Notes: generated from the letters alone by a model not told the origin. Positions 36,448-45,933 are shown, counted from the first letter of the stretch. The stretch is DNA of 64,000 nt from Ezakiella sp. (GCA_022778715.1 JALFRW010000005.1:62001-126000), one strand, 5' to 3'. Translations and numbers: made by a program.

Positions 36448-38132
36448 TGAAAAAAAAGTTATTTAACAGTTTCTCCTTATTAATAATTTTTACAGTGGTG
36501 ATTATTTCTATTGCAAACACTATGAATTTTTATGATAGTTACAAAGATTTCCACGAAAAAAAATTAGTTGATGTTTTGGATTTTCTAAAAAACGTAAGCA
36601 ACGAAATGGATGACTATGAAAAAGTGTTTGATACGGCAAAAAAATCTTTTAGAGGCATCAGAGTTACGCTTATAGATCCTAATGGGGACGTGCTTTATGA
36701 CACGGATACTGAAGCGGCCAATATGGAAAAGCATGACGATAGAAAAGAATTTATCGAAGCGCTTGATCTTGGAAATGGCAGTGATGTTAGAAAATCCGAC
36801 ACTTTGGGAGTGAATTTCTATTATTTTGCAACTAGAATGAAAGACGGTAACGTGCTTAGAGTTTCAGAAATGCAAAAAAACATTATGACAAGTTTTAAAG
36901 ATTCCATTATACCAATCATATTTATCTTGTTCATTGGTTTAATAATAGCGTTCTTGTTTATAAATCATATTTCAAATAAATTGGTGAAAGATCTGGAATT
37001 ACAATTTAGTGAGATATCTCAGGGCTTTACAAATAGTAACGATTTCCCGGAATTATATCCATTAAAACGTCTGGTCCTTGAACAACAATCCGAGTTAGAA
37101 CAAAAGGTGGAAGATATGAAGGAATATCAAGACACCATGCAAATTATTTTCAGAAATATGCAAGACGGCATTATTTACACTGACGATGTAAATAGAGTTA
37201 GAATGGTCAATGCTAAGGCTATAAAACTTTTAGGAAAGAAAAAAACGGAGGATTATACAGGGAAATCTATTTTCTATTTGATTCGAGACGAGAGACTTGT
37301 CAATATTTTATCAGCCAGAGAAGAAATCAGTGAAGAAAGAATTCACACTGAAATAGACGAAAGACAAATTATGATTTTAATAATTCCTGTTGTATTGGGT
37401 GAGTCGCTTGTGGGACGAATTATCGTGCTTCGCGACGAAACGGAGGCAAATATGCTCGAAGTTGAACGAAGAGAATTCACCTCAAATGTAACTCACGAGC
37501 TAAAAACACCTTTAACTTCTATAAATGGATACGCAGAAATGCTCACAAACAATATGGTGAAGAGCGAAGATGTACCACGAATAGGAGATATGATTTTAAA
37601 ATCCGGCAATAGGATGCTTTTACTCATTGAAAAGATTTTAAGTTTGTCAAAGATTGAAGAAAGACAAGACAAAGAAAAAGAGAATTTCAATGTAAAAGCT
37701 GTTATTGATGAAGTGTTGGAATCGGTGGCATCAAAAGCAAAAGTTAAAAACATTGCAATTCATTCAAATTTGAGCGATGTGAATTACTTTGGTGTGAGAG
37801 ATGTTATGGAAGAAACGATTTACAATTTGGTGGATAATGGCATTAAATACGGTAAGGAAAACGGGAATATTTGGGTGGATTTGTCGGAGGAAAAGAAAGG
37901 TTTCAAAATCATTGTACGCGATGACGGCGTTGGAATAGACGAACTTGACCAGGAGAAGATATTCCAAAGGTTTTATATTGCAGACAAGAGCAGAAATAAA
38001 GCCGATGCAAGCGGTATTGGGTTATCCATAGTTAAACACGGAGTGGAAATAATGGGAGGCAAAGTCACTCTTGAATCAAGACTCGGCAGCGGTTCAACTT
38101 TTGAAATTTTTGTACCTTACAATATAAATTAA
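36447..38132 (+). CDS. phoR: PhoR-type sensor histidine kinase
   Basis: A 561-residue membrane kinase. Helices at about 8-26 and 153-173 bracket a small extracytoplasmic sensor. A HAMP-like linker, a PAS domain (about 230-335), a HisKA box with His350 (NVTHELKTPLTS) and an ATPase domain (NLVDNGIKYG, DDGVGIDELD, GIGLSIVKH) follow. Start overlaps the phoP stop by one base. It is the partner of the upstream regulator; a phosphate-starvation role is inferred from the operon. Confidence 0.9.
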   Translation: MKKKLFNSFSLLIIFTVVIISIANTMNFYDSYKDFHEKKLVDVLDFLKNVSNEMDDYEKVFDTAKKSFRGIRVTLIDPNGDVLYDTDTEAANMEKHDDRKEFIEALDLGNGSDVRKSDTLGVNFYYFATRMKDGNVLRVSEMQKNIMTSFKDSIIPIIFILFIGLIIAFLFINHISNKLVKDLELQFSEISQGFTNSNDFPELYPLKRLVLEQQSELEQKVEDMKEYQDTMQIIFRNMQDGIIYTDDVNRVRMVNAKAIKLLGKKKTEDYTGKSIFYLIRDERLVNILSAREEISEERIHTEIDERQIMILIIPVVLGESLVGRIIVLRDETEANMLEVERREFTSNVTHELKTPLTSINGYAEMLTNNMVKSEDVPRIGDMILKSGNRMLLLIEKILSLSKIEERQDKEKENFNVKAVIDEVLESVASKAKVKNIAIHSNLSDVNYFGVRDVMEETIYNLVDNGIKYGKENGNIWVDLSEEKKGFKIIVRDDGVGIDELDQEKIFQRFYIADKSRNKADASGIGLSIVKHGVEIMGGKVTLESRLGSGSTFEIFVPYNIN

Positions 38133-38166
38133 TTTTGCAACATTATAGCTTTCGAAGTGTGTTTTA

Positions 38167-38175
38167 TGATATAAT
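38167..38175 (+). promoter_or_regulatory. Extended -10 promoter of the NatAB-type operon
   Basis: TGATATAAT is an extended -10; no clear -35 is visible. AAGGAGG follows at 38185-38191. Confidence 0.5.
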
Positions 38176-38195
38176 AAAGCATACAAGGAGGGCAC

Positions 38196-39089
38196 ATGAA
38201 GTTAGACTTTAAAGATTTAAGAAAAGCTTATGCTGACAAAGAAGTTTTAAAAGGACTTTCTTTTCAAGTTGAAAGTGGAAATATCCTTGCATTTTTAGGG
38301 AAAAATGGAGCAGGCAAAACCACCACTATAAGAATTTTAATGAATGTAATAAAAAAAGATAGCGGAGAAATAACTCTAGACGGAGTTCCATTTGACCGTA
38401 ATAATTTTAGAATTGGATATCTGCCGGAAGAAAGGGGAATGTATCAAAAAAACAAAATTTTAGATCAACTCGTTTATTTTGGCGAACTAAAAGGATATGG
38501 TAAAGAAGAAGCCAAAAAATCAGCAAAGGAACTTTTGGAAAAAGTGGGTCTTGCTGAAAGCATGAATAAAAATCTTGAAACTTTGTCCAAGGGTAATCAA
38601 CAAAAAGTTCAAATTGTGGAAGCACTGATGTGTGAACCGGATATAATCATTTTGGATGAACCATTTTCTGGACTTGACCCAATCAACTCGAGCATTTTAA
38701 AAGAACTTATTTTAGAAAAATCGGGCAAAGATAAAATCACGCTTTTCTCGTCCCATCAAATGGGTTATGTGGACGAAATATGTACAGATATTGCAATTTT
38801 AACGGATGGAGTCTGTAAAGTTAATGATAAAATTGAAACCATAAAACGAGATATGGCAAAAAATAAAGTTTTTGTTATTCCATTTGATTTTGATTTAGAA
38901 AGCTATAAAAATATGCTTTCTGAAAAAAATTACAAGCCGGAAATTAAAAGGGACAGAATTGTGGTAGACTTGGGCAATGTTAAGAGGGAAGAATTTCTCA
39001 CAGACATTGCAAAACTAAATGTTGACGTGGACAGCTACGGTATTTATAAGCCAACCATTGCTGACATTTTCATGGAATATGCGAGGTAA
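38196..39089 (+). CDS. ABC transporter ATP-binding protein, NatA-like
   Basis: A 297-residue ATPase with Walker A GKNGAGKTT, signature LSKGNQQKVQ, Walker B IILDEPFSGLD and a C-terminal domain of about 80 residues (DUF4162-like) typical of NatA and related exporters. It pairs with the ABC-2 permease that starts 2 bases after its stop. In Bacillus NatAB exports Na+; here the substrate is unproven. Confidence 0.85.
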   Translation: MKLDFKDLRKAYADKEVLKGLSFQVESGNILAFLGKNGAGKTTTIRILMNVIKKDSGEITLDGVPFDRNNFRIGYLPEERGMYQKNKILDQLVYFGELKGYGKEEAKKSAKELLEKVGLAESMNKNLETLSKGNQQKVQIVEALMCEPDIIILDEPFSGLDPINSSILKELILEKSGKDKITLFSSHQMGYVDEICTDIAILTDGVCKVNDKIETIKRDMAKNKVFVIPFDFDLESYKNMLSEKNYKPEIKRDRIVVDLGNVKREEFLTDIAKLNVDVDSYGIYKPTIADIFMEYAR

Positions 39090-39091
39090 TT

Positions 39092-40294
39092 ATGGGTACA
39101 GTTTTTAAATTTGAATTTTTGAACAGAGTTAGAAAAAAGAGTTTTATAATTTCAACCGCAATACTTTTTGTGGTAATGCTACTTTTGAGCTTTATCCCGG
39201 CAATTGTAAAAGAAATATCATCTTCAAAAGGAGAAACAAAGGGCGGAGATTTGATTGGTATTGTAACGGATAAACCATATATAGATAAAGAAACAATGGA
39301 TAGCCGAAATTTGAATGCAGAATTTTTTGATGACAGGGCAAAACTTGAGGATGCAGTGAAAAGTGGAGAAGTGTTCGCAGGGTTTGTGATTTCTGATAAC
39401 AAAAAAGAAGCTCTTGTAAAAGACAACAGCTTCTCAATGGTTGGACAAATTGAAGGATATATGCAAACTTTTGGGCAAATTGAAAATTTGAATGGTTTAA
39501 AAGAAGCGGGGCTCACAGATGAAGAAATTGCAAAAGCGTACAACAATAAGTTCGACTATGAAACCACAGTGCTTGGCTCAGATGCTGCAAAAAATTATTG
39601 GCTGGCATACGCATTCTTGCTTTTGCTATACTTTATCAATCTCAGCTTCGGAAATATGGTGAGCATGAACGTGGCAAGAGAAAAGAACGACAGAACCATG
39701 GAAATTTTAATCACATCCACCACTCCGAAGAATTTGATTCGCGGAAAAGTATATGCAAGCAGTCTAAGCACCATTTTAATTGTGCTTGCAGCAATTCTTG
39801 GATTTGTGGCGGGGCAACTCATAGCAAAGGCTGTAGGCATTGAAGCGAATATTTTAGAAATGCTAAGCCTAAATGTTTCGTTCTCACAAGTCATAGTTAT
39901 GCTTTTATATTTTGCAATTGGATATATTATGTATATGTACCTCTACGCTTGTGCAGGCAGCCTTGTAACAAAAATGGAAGAGTTAAACACAACAGTAAGC
40001 TATATCACATTTCTGCAAGTGATTGCATTTATGACTTGCATGTTTAGTTTGTCTAACCCGGGTGGAGCAATAAAATTCCTCAGCATTTTCCCGCCAACAA
40101 GCCCTTACGGCATGATTGCAAGATATGGACTAAACGCTGTTAATACGGTTGAAATTGCAATTTCGCTTGCACTATTAATTGTAACCACATTCTTAATTAG
40201 AAATATTGCAATTAGAATTTATGAAAACGGCGTTTTAAACTATGGCACAAAACCAAACTTTATGAAGAGCGTGAGAAACGCAATAAAAAAATAA
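39092..40294 (+). CDS. ABC-2 type permease, NatB-like
   Basis: A 400-residue permease with one N-terminal helix (about 20-40), an extracytoplasmic domain to about 165, and five or six C-terminal helices. NVAREKNDRTMEILITSTTPKNLIRGK is the ABC-2 cytoplasmic coupling helix. It begins almost directly after the ATPase and is followed by a terminator. Confidence 0.85.
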   Translation: MGTVFKFEFLNRVRKKSFIISTAILFVVMLLLSFIPAIVKEISSSKGETKGGDLIGIVTDKPYIDKETMDSRNLNAEFFDDRAKLEDAVKSGEVFAGFVISDNKKEALVKDNSFSMVGQIEGYMQTFGQIENLNGLKEAGLTDEEIAKAYNNKFDYETTVLGSDAAKNYWLAYAFLLLLYFINLSFGNMVSMNVAREKNDRTMEILITSTTPKNLIRGKVYASSLSTILIVLAAILGFVAGQLIAKAVGIEANILEMLSLNVSFSQVIVMLLYFAIGYIMYMYLYACAGSLVTKMEELNTTVSYITFLQVIAFMTCMFSLSNPGGAIKFLSIFPPTSPYGMIARYGLNAVNTVEIAISLALLIVTTFLIRNIAIRIYENGVLNYGTKPNFMKSVRNAIKK

Positions 40295-40301
40295 GCACTA
40301 A

Positions 40302-40339
40302 TATACCTTTTGTTGAATAAATAGCAAGGGGTATTTTTA
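40302..40339 (+). terminator. Terminator of the NatAB-type operon
   Basis: TACCTTTTG (40304-40312) pairs with CAAGGGGTA (40325-40333), nine pairs with two G-U, followed by five T. Confidence 0.65.
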
Positions 40340-40406
40340 TGCGACCTATTAATAAAATGTATAAAATTTTCTATGTATGTAATAGCTTACAAAAATGAGC
40401 ACTCAA

Positions 40407-40445
40407 AAACTCCCAAGACTATTTTTTATTTTATCTTGGGAGTTT
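40407..40445. repeat. Perfect 12-bp inverted repeat
   Basis: AAACTCCCAAGA (40407-40418) and TCTTGGGAGTTT (40434-40445) over a T-rich 15-base loop. It lies 110 bases past the NatB-like stop and 160 bases past the end of the decayed minus-strand frame, so it may be that lost gene's terminator. Confidence 0.5.
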
Positions 40446-40607
40446 ACTCGTGGCTTATTAAATTTTTAGGTTCTATCACAGTGTTCGCTATTCTCCTTTC
40501 AAATGCTAATTTTAATTTTTACGCTCCAACCGCATTTCAGTTAGTTACGTCTTCCCTTACGTTTATAAACAATTTCTCGGATTTTAAATAATTAATACTA
40601 ATTTTCA

Positions 40608-40940
40608 CTATTGTTCCTTAGCTGTTTTAAACTTTTCGGTGTAGCTTATGTTCTTTTCATACATATTAAGTTTTAATTTTCTCCGATTTGCCTCAACCAT
40701 AATCGTTAATCTTATAACTGATTCTAAGCCTTTGCTTCAAGAATCTTACTTAGGTTTTTTGAGATATCTTTGAAATTCTGTTTTTTTGATGTGCCACGAT
40801 ATTTTTATCCAAAGGTTTGATGATAACCTATTTTTGCACCTAGCCATTTTTCGAATCTGTGCTCTAGTATTATTATCTCTTCCTTTGTTATTAGATATAT
40901 ACCCCAATAAAGTGATTTAAAACACAGTTTGCAAGAAAAT
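40608..40940 (-). pseudogene. Possible decayed gene of unknown family
   Basis: One minus-strand frame of about 110 codons is interrupted by only three stops (at 40806, and two near 40748). It reads LITKEEIIILEHRFEKWLGA at the start and ends with KNISYTEKFKTAKEQ before a TAG at 40608. The composition is protein-like, but I cannot name the family, and AT-rich DNA gives such frames by chance now and then. The remaining part of the 800-base gap (40446-40607 and 40941-41011) shows nothing. Confidence 0.3.
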
Positions 40941-41011
40941 AATAATTATTTTTTAAATGCATTTTATTTGTTTTATTTATAAAAGACAAAAATGTTGAAA
41001 AATACACGAAA

Positions 41012-41052
41012 AAAATAGACTTCTTATGAAACTGTCATAAAAAAGTCTATTT
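41012..41052. terminator. Terminator hairpin of the HtrA operon
   Basis: AAAATAGACTT (41012-41022) pairs with AAGTCTATTTT (41042-41052), with TTATG/CATAA (41024-41040) pairing inside. A-runs on the left give a minus-strand U-tract. Confidence 0.7.
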
Positions 41053-41101
41053 TAATATTTTATTCAATGTTTAAATTTTTAATAAAGATTATTTTAAATC
41101 A

Positions 41102-41635
41102 TCAGTCAATTATTTTGATAATTATTTTTTCTTTAATTTCATAATCTCTGATATTATCTTTCAGTTTATATTCACCGGTTTTTACATCTTTAACAAAGGC
41201 TTCTTCGGTGAGATTGAGAATTTCAAATTGTTTCAAATCCGTTTTAATATCTGCTTTTAAAATATAAGCTTCGGTGCCGGTTCTTTTTTCTTTGTTTTCA
41301 TATTTCATTGTCAGGACTTCAAAAGGGATAAATTCATTTGTTTTAATTATATGATGTTCGGTTTGATCAAGTAAGTCCGCAGTAAATATAATTTCGTATT
41401 TATCGGATTTTTTAATTTCCAAAGTAGGATTATCAGCTTCAATTTTAAAAACATGATTGTTTATTTTAATTTGATTTTTTAAAGGGATTCCGTCATCCCC
41501 AATTTCCAAACCTTCATAATTTATTCCTGTGTCATTTATATTGTAATTAATAGTGTTTTTCTTTTTTGAGCAACCGAACATAACAAGCATACAGAGAAAT
41601 AAAAGAATTATCTTACGGTAATTGTATCTGTCCAT
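41102..41635 (-). CDS. Lipoprotein of unknown function
   Basis: A 177-residue lipoprotein with signal MDRYNYRKIILLFLCMLVMF and lipobox VMFGC, then a short Lys/Asn-rich linker and an apparent beta-rich domain. No recognisable motif. It is the last gene of the minus-strand operon after the zinc-ribbon gene (59-base gap) and the HtrA protease. A role in envelope stress is only contextual. Confidence 0.65.
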   Translation of the reverse strand: MDRYNYRKIILLFLCMLVMFGCSKKKNTINYNINDTGINYEGLEIGDDGIPLKNQIKINNHVFKIEADNPTLEIKKSDKYEIIFTADLLDQTEHHIIKTNEFIPFEVLTMKYENKEKRTGTEAYILKADIKTDLKQFEILNLTEEAFVKDVKTGEYKLKDNIRDYEIKEKIIIKIID

Positions 41636-41694
41636 TTAAAATCAATTCCTTATTTAAAAAATTTAGAGCATTTGTAATCTATTCTTATCAGAGA

Positions 41695-42207
41695 TTATTT
41701 AATGAGTTTATTTCCGCATTTTGAGCAGAAAATCGCTCCCATTGGCTGTTCCGCACCGCATTCTGCACAATAAATCACATCAGTCTTTACGCCATCCGCT
41801 TTATCTCCGTTCTTTGCTTCGGTTTTTTCTTCGGGAGCTTCATCTCTAATGGCAGATTTTAAAATTTCAATTTCGTCAGTGTATCTTTCGATAATTGAGT
41901 TTTTCTTTTGTTCAAGATTGTCCAACTCTTCATCATTTTTTTTGATGCTTTCAAAAGCTTTTTTAATTTCCGCATCGTCAAAACCGATGGCACTAAAATC
42001 AATGTTGCCGTTGTAGATAATTCTGCCGATTATTTCAAAACATTCTTTGTTTTGACCTGCAATTTTTTTTGCTGTTTCATTGAGTGCATCCAGCAAAAAA
42101 TTCATTTTTTCTTCAGAATCTTTAATCTGTTTTTTAGCCAATGCTTCTTTTTGAGTTTCAGGATCTTTTGAAAAGTTTATTCCCAAATCTTTAAAAAAGT
42201 TGTTCAT
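41695..42207 (-). CDS. Coiled-coil protein with C-terminal zinc ribbon
   Basis: A 170-residue protein. Residues about 15-125 are charged and helical, likely a coiled coil; the C-terminus has a zinc ribbon with two CxxC knuckles, YCAECGAEQP and FCSKCGNKL. Such zinc-ribbon proteins are common beside membrane or stress proteins but their function is not known. GGAGG precedes the ATG. It lies 9 bases after the HtrA stop, so it is co-transcribed. Confidence 0.75.
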   Translation of the reverse strand: MNNFFKDLGINFSKDPETQKEALAKKQIKDSEEKMNFLLDALNETAKKIAGQNKECFEIIGRIIYNGNIDFSAIGFDDAEIKKAFESIKKNDEELDNLEQKKNSIIERYTDEIEILKSAIRDEAPEEKTEAKNGDKADGVKTDVIYCAECGAEQPMGAIFCSKCGNKLIK

Positions 42208-42216
42208 AATTCCTCC

Positions 42217-43488
42217 TTAAAATTGTACTTCAATTTGTTTTTCTTCACCATTTCTTAAAACGGTAAATGTCGCGGTATCGCCTTTTTTATACTTAATTAG
42301 TGCTGTTCTGAAATTGTCCGTGTTTTTAATATTTGCATCGTCAATTTTAAGAACTACGTCGTTTTGCATTAATTTTGCTCTCGAAGCTGTAGAATTTGGT
42401 TCCACCTGCAAAATTATTACGCCATCATAATCGTTTTCAATTCTAAAATATGCCTTGTAGTAATCATAATCCGTGATTTGAACGCCAACTACAACAGGAG
42501 TTGCCGTGCCTCTTTCGAGCAGAGAGGACAAAATATCTTTTGCGGTGTTAATAGGAATTGCAAATCCCAATCCTTCAGTACCTTCGCCACCGATTTTTGC
42601 GGAGTTGATGCCGATTACTTCGCCTTTTGCGTTTAGAAGCGGTCCGCCTGAGTTGCCTTGGTTAATTGCCGCGTCTGTTTGAATCAAATTTGAAATTGTC
42701 TTGCCGTCTTGTGTAGTCAAGGCTCTGCCAATACCCGAAATATATCCGGCGGTTACTGAACGGTTGAAGTCAAGTCCGAGAGGGTTACCAATTGCAATAG
42801 CTTTTTCGCCGATCGTAAGCTTGTCACTGTCTGCCAATTCTGCGGCAACTAAATTTGTCTTTTCAACTTTTATAACTGCAAGATCCATGCTTGCGTCGTT
42901 CCACAAAAGCTTTGCCGAAACCGTGGTGTTGTCATCAAGCAAAACTTCGATTGTTTTAGCTTTGCCGTCACCAACCACGTGGCTGTTTGTTAAAATGTAT
43001 CCATTTGGGTCTACGATAATTCCTGAACCCACGCCCTTTAAATCTTGAAGCCCAAAAAATCCTCTCACAGTCTCAGTTGTCGTTATGCCGACTACTGATG
43101 GAAGAGCTTTCTTTGCAACTACTGCCACCACGCCTTCGTCGCCGGTCGGTTCAATTTTTATAACATCTTTTGGTGCATTATTTTCAGACACCTCTATAGG
43201 ATTTTTTTCCATGTACAATTTTGACCCGTAATATCCGCTGCCAAGGCTGAGCAGTACACATAAAATAACAGTTAAAATACTATTTCCGATATTCCTTTTT
43301 TTCTTTCGTGCTTTCGGTTCCGGTTCATATGGCTTTTCATAATTTGTGTTTGATTGTTCGTTTTCTTCGTCAGATCTTTTTTGTTCATATGCTTGACGTC
43401 TTTCAATTAAATTTTTAAGACGTTCTTCGCGTTCTTTTTGTCTTCTTTCTCTATATTCTTCATATTCATCGTCATATCTGTCTGTCAT
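42217..43488 (-). CDS. HtrA/DegP-like membrane-anchored serine protease
   Basis: A 423-residue protein. A highly charged cytoplasmic tail (1-68) precedes one transmembrane helix (about 69-89), a trypsin-like domain with catalytic His170 (TNSHVV), Asp202 (SMDLAV) and Ser280 (GNSGGP), and a C-terminal PDZ domain (about 330-423). It degrades or refolds damaged envelope proteins. The long Glu/Arg/Tyr-rich tail is typical of Firmicutes HtrA. AGGAGG precedes the ATG. Confidence 0.93.
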   Translation of the reverse strand: MTDRYDDEYEEYRERRQKEREERLKNLIERRQAYEQKRSDEENEQSNTNYEKPYEPEPKARKKKRNIGNSILTVILCVLLSLGSGYYGSKLYMEKNPIEVSENNAPKDVIKIEPTGDEGVVAVVAKKALPSVVGITTTETVRGFFGLQDLKGVGSGIIVDPNGYILTNSHVVGDGKAKTIEVLLDDNTTVSAKLLWNDASMDLAVIKVEKTNLVAAELADSDKLTIGEKAIAIGNPLGLDFNRSVTAGYISGIGRALTTQDGKTISNLIQTDAAINQGNSGGPLLNAKGEVIGINSAKIGGEGTEGLGFAIPINTAKDILSSLLERGTATPVVVGVQITDYDYYKAYFRIENDYDGVIILQVEPNSTASRAKLMQNDVVLKIDDANIKNTDNFRTALIKYKKGDTATFTVLRNGEEKQIEVQF

Positions 43489-43547
43489 AACAAGTCCTCC
43501 TAACTATTTTATGATATTTCAATATACCCATTTTTTTAAAAAAATAG

Positions 43548-44318
43548 TTAAAGTTTTGTGACATCAAAATCCAACATAACCGGACAGTGGTCTGATCCGA
43601 AAATATCCATCAAACATTTTGAATCCACAAGTGCAGGAAGGGCATTATCACTCAAAACAAAATAGTCGATTCTCCATCCTGCGTTTCGGTCTCTTGCTTT
43701 GGTGATATAGCTCCACCAAGTGTATACATCTTTTTTATCTTTGTACAAATATCTAAATGTATCAATATAGCCTTCGTTTAACAAGAGAGTGAAATTTTCC
43801 CTCTCTTCATCTGAAAAGCCTGCCGATTTTCTGTTTTGCGCAGGATTTTTCAGGTCTATTTCATTGTGCGCAACATTCAGGTCACCGGTATAAACTACCG
43901 GCTTTTTTTCTTTTAATGAATTTAAATATTCGCGCATTCTGCTCTCCCACATCACTCTGTAGTCAAGTCTTAAAAGTCCGTTTTTTGAATTTGGAGTGTA
44001 ACAATTCACGAAATAAAATTTTTCAAACTCCAATTCAAGTACGCGACCTTCATTGTCTATATCCTGGAAAAAATCAATTCCGGAATAGCGGACATTCAGA
44101 GGTTCTATTTTTGTAAAAACGGCTGTGCCGGAATATCCTTTTTTGTCGGCTTGATGCCAATATTGGTGATAACCATCCAATTCTAAATCCGCCTGACCGA
44201 TTTGACATTTGGTTTCTTGGATTGCGAAAATATCTGCATCAATTGCATTAAAAAAATCCATAAAGCCTTTATTTAAAATAGCTCTGATTCCATTAACATT
44301 CCAACTAATAAATTTCAT
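43548..44318 (-). CDS. xth: Exodeoxyribonuclease III
   Basis: A 256-residue AP endonuclease/exonuclease. Active-site motifs: WNVNGIRA, QETKCQ (Mg2+ Glu), GDLNVAHNEID and the terminal GSDHCPV. It acts in base-excision repair. AAGGAG precedes ATG 44318; a longer frame extends upstream but without homology or ribosome site, so I start at the WNVNGI-bearing ATG. It lies 59 bases upstream of the HtrA gene. Confidence 0.94.
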   Translation of the reverse strand: MKFISWNVNGIRAILNKGFMDFFNAIDADIFAIQETKCQIGQADLELDGYHQYWHQADKKGYSGTAVFTKIEPLNVRYSGIDFFQDIDNEGRVLELEFEKFYFVNCYTPNSKNGLLRLDYRVMWESRMREYLNSLKEKKPVVYTGDLNVAHNEIDLKNPAQNRKSAGFSDEERENFTLLLNEGYIDTFRYLYKDKKDVYTWWSYITKARDRNAGWRIDYFVLSDNALPALVDSKCLMDIFGSDHCPVMLDFDVTKL

Positions 44319-44428
44319 ATATTTCTCCTTACTATATAGATATGAATACCCAATTTCTGCGTCTGTGAAACAATTTGAAAAATTATAGAAATAAAAAGTT
44401 TCAATTTGATAAAAGTTTTCAAAAAGTA

Positions 44429-44458
44429 TTGACAGACGAATATTTAGAGTGTTATTAT
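44429..44458 (+). promoter_or_regulatory. Promoter of the zinc uptake operon
   Basis: Perfect TTGACA (44429-44434), 18-base spacer, TATTAT (44453-44458). Confidence 0.7.
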
Positions 44459-44465
44459 AAGAAAG

Positions 44466-44478
44466 GATAATGATTATC
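44466..44478. promoter_or_regulatory. Fur-family operator
   Basis: GATAATGATTATC is a perfect 6-1-6 palindrome matching the Fur-family core (TGATAATnATTATCA with one end mismatch). It lies directly downstream of the -10, where binding would block transcription, and in front of the Fur-family gene itself, implying autoregulation. Confidence 0.75.
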
Positions 44479-44516
44479 AATTTCAAAATGAAAAAATAAA
44501 GAAATGTGGAGGAAAA

Positions 44517-44924
44517 ATGTCTAGACAATATAACACTGAGCAAAGAAATAATATCGATGCCCTTTTAGAGGAAGGAAACGATTACAGCTGCGACGAAATA
44601 GTTTCTATTTTAAAAGCTCGCGGCAAAGAAGTAGGCGTGGCAACTGTTTACAGACATGTTAAAATGCTGACTGAAAAAGGAATTTTAAACAGTTATTATG
44701 TGGGCGGCAAAGTTCGCTATAAGCTTGCGAGAAAAGACCGTGACACAGCAACTTTAAAATGCACAAAATGTGGACGTTCATTTGTGCTAGATTGTATTGA
44801 CTTATTAAATTTCAAGCATCATATAAAATCACATCATAATTTTACAATTGATACCAACAGTTTGATTTTTTATGGCGTTTGTGACGAATGCTTATGCAAG
44901 GAGGTTAAATATGAAGAAGAATAA
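44517..44924 (+). CDS. Fur-family metalloregulator (probable Zur)
   Basis: A 135-residue repressor. Winged helix with VGVATVYRHVKMLTEKGI, then the metal domain with structural zinc cysteines CTKCGRSF and VCDEC and histidines in FKHHIKSHH. Fur, Zur and PerR cannot be told apart by these motifs. Co-transcription with a zinc-type transporter suggests Zur, while the operator looks Fur-like. GGAGG precedes the ATG; it overlaps the next gene by 14 bases. Confidence 0.85.
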   Translation: MSRQYNTEQRNNIDALLEEGNDYSCDEIVSILKARGKEVGVATVYRHVKMLTEKGILNSYYVGGKVRYKLARKDRDTATLKCTKCGRSFVLDCIDLLNFKHHIKSHHNFTIDTNSLIFYGVCDECLCKEVKYEEE

Positions 44925-45933
44925 AGGTATTTTAGTGGTTTTAATGGCAGTTTTATTATTTGTATGGGGGTGTAATACTCCTGAAAATAAAGAGCCAAAA
45001 GAGAATAAAGAAGAAAAAGTAAATGTAGAAACATCAGAAAATGGAAAGTTAAATGTGGTGACAACTCTTTTCCCTGATTATAGTTTTGCAAAAGAAATTG
45101 CACCAAATGCAAATATAACTCTTTTGCTTCCTCCGGGAGCTGATTCACATAGTTTTGAGCCAAGTCCAAAAGATATTGAGACTCTAAAAAACGCTGATAT
45201 AGTGATTTACACCGGTGATTATATGGAAGAATGGTTTAAACAACTTAAAAGTGGAGTGGGATTAGAAGAAGACAAAATTGTGGATGCATCAAAGGGAATT
45301 GAATTAATCAAAAATATAGACGACGATCATGATCACGATGACCATGACGAAGACGACCACGACGAAGACGACCACGATGAACACGAACATCACCATCATC
45401 ATGTATACGATCCACACATTTGGACAAGTCCAAAACTTGCAAAAGTGATGGCAAAAAATATTTTGGACGGATTTGTAGCAGTTGATGAAAAAAATGCTGA
45501 TGAATACAACAAAAATTATGAAAAATTCGAAAAGAGTTTGGACGAACTTGACAGCGAATTTGAAGCTGTGGTAAAAAATTCAAGTCATCCAAAAATTTAT
45601 TTCGCAAGTCCATTTGCACTAAAATATTTTGCTCGCGATTATAAATTGGATGTAAGAAGCGTTTACGACACATGTTCTTCAGGCAGTGAACCGTCCGCAA
45701 AGGAAATGGCAATTATGATTGACGAGATGAATGAAAAGAAGGCAAAAGTGATTTATTATGCAGAGCTTACAGATCCAAAGCTTGCAAGGCAAATAGCAGA
45801 TGAAACCGGTGCAGAGCCTATGCTTTTCCATTCATGTCACAATCTTAGCAAAGAAGAATTTGAACAAGGCAAAACTTATCTTGACATTATGAAGAAAAAT
45901 GTAGAAGCTTTGAAGAGAGGAATAGATGATTAA
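44911..45933 (+). CDS. znuA: Zinc-binding lipoprotein of ABC importer (ZnuA/AdcA-like)
   Basis: A 340-residue cluster A-I binding protein with lipobox VWGC (Cys21). Metal ligands: His80 in GADSHSFEP and His169 in DPHIW. A His/Asp/Glu-rich flexible loop occupies about residues 137-164, which marks zinc-specific ZnuA proteins and is thought to collect or buffer zinc. The loop is encoded by near-perfect 15-base repeats (GACGAAGACGACCAC). AAGGAGG precedes ATG 44911 inside the regulator gene. Confidence 0.9.
   Translation: MKKNKGILVVLMAVLLFVWGCNTPENKEPKENKEEKVNVETSENGKLNVVTTLFPDYSFAKEIAPNANITLLLPPGADSHSFEPSPKDIETLKNADIVIYTGDYMEEWFKQLKSGVGLEEDKIVDASKGIELIKNIDDDHDHDDHDEDDHDEDDHDEHEHHHHHVYDPHIWTSPKLAKVMAKNILDGFVAVDEKNADEYNKNYEKFEKSLDELDSEFEAVVKNSSHPKIYFASPFALKYFARDYKLDVRSVYDTCSSGSEPSAKEMAIMIDEMNEKKAKVIYYAELTDPKLARQIADETGAEPMLFHSCHNLSKEEFEQGKTYLDIMKKNVEALKRGIDD

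Noticed and set aside
40373..40591. A 72-codon plus-strand frame
   Set aside because: It runs through the 12-bp inverted repeat and has no ribosome site.
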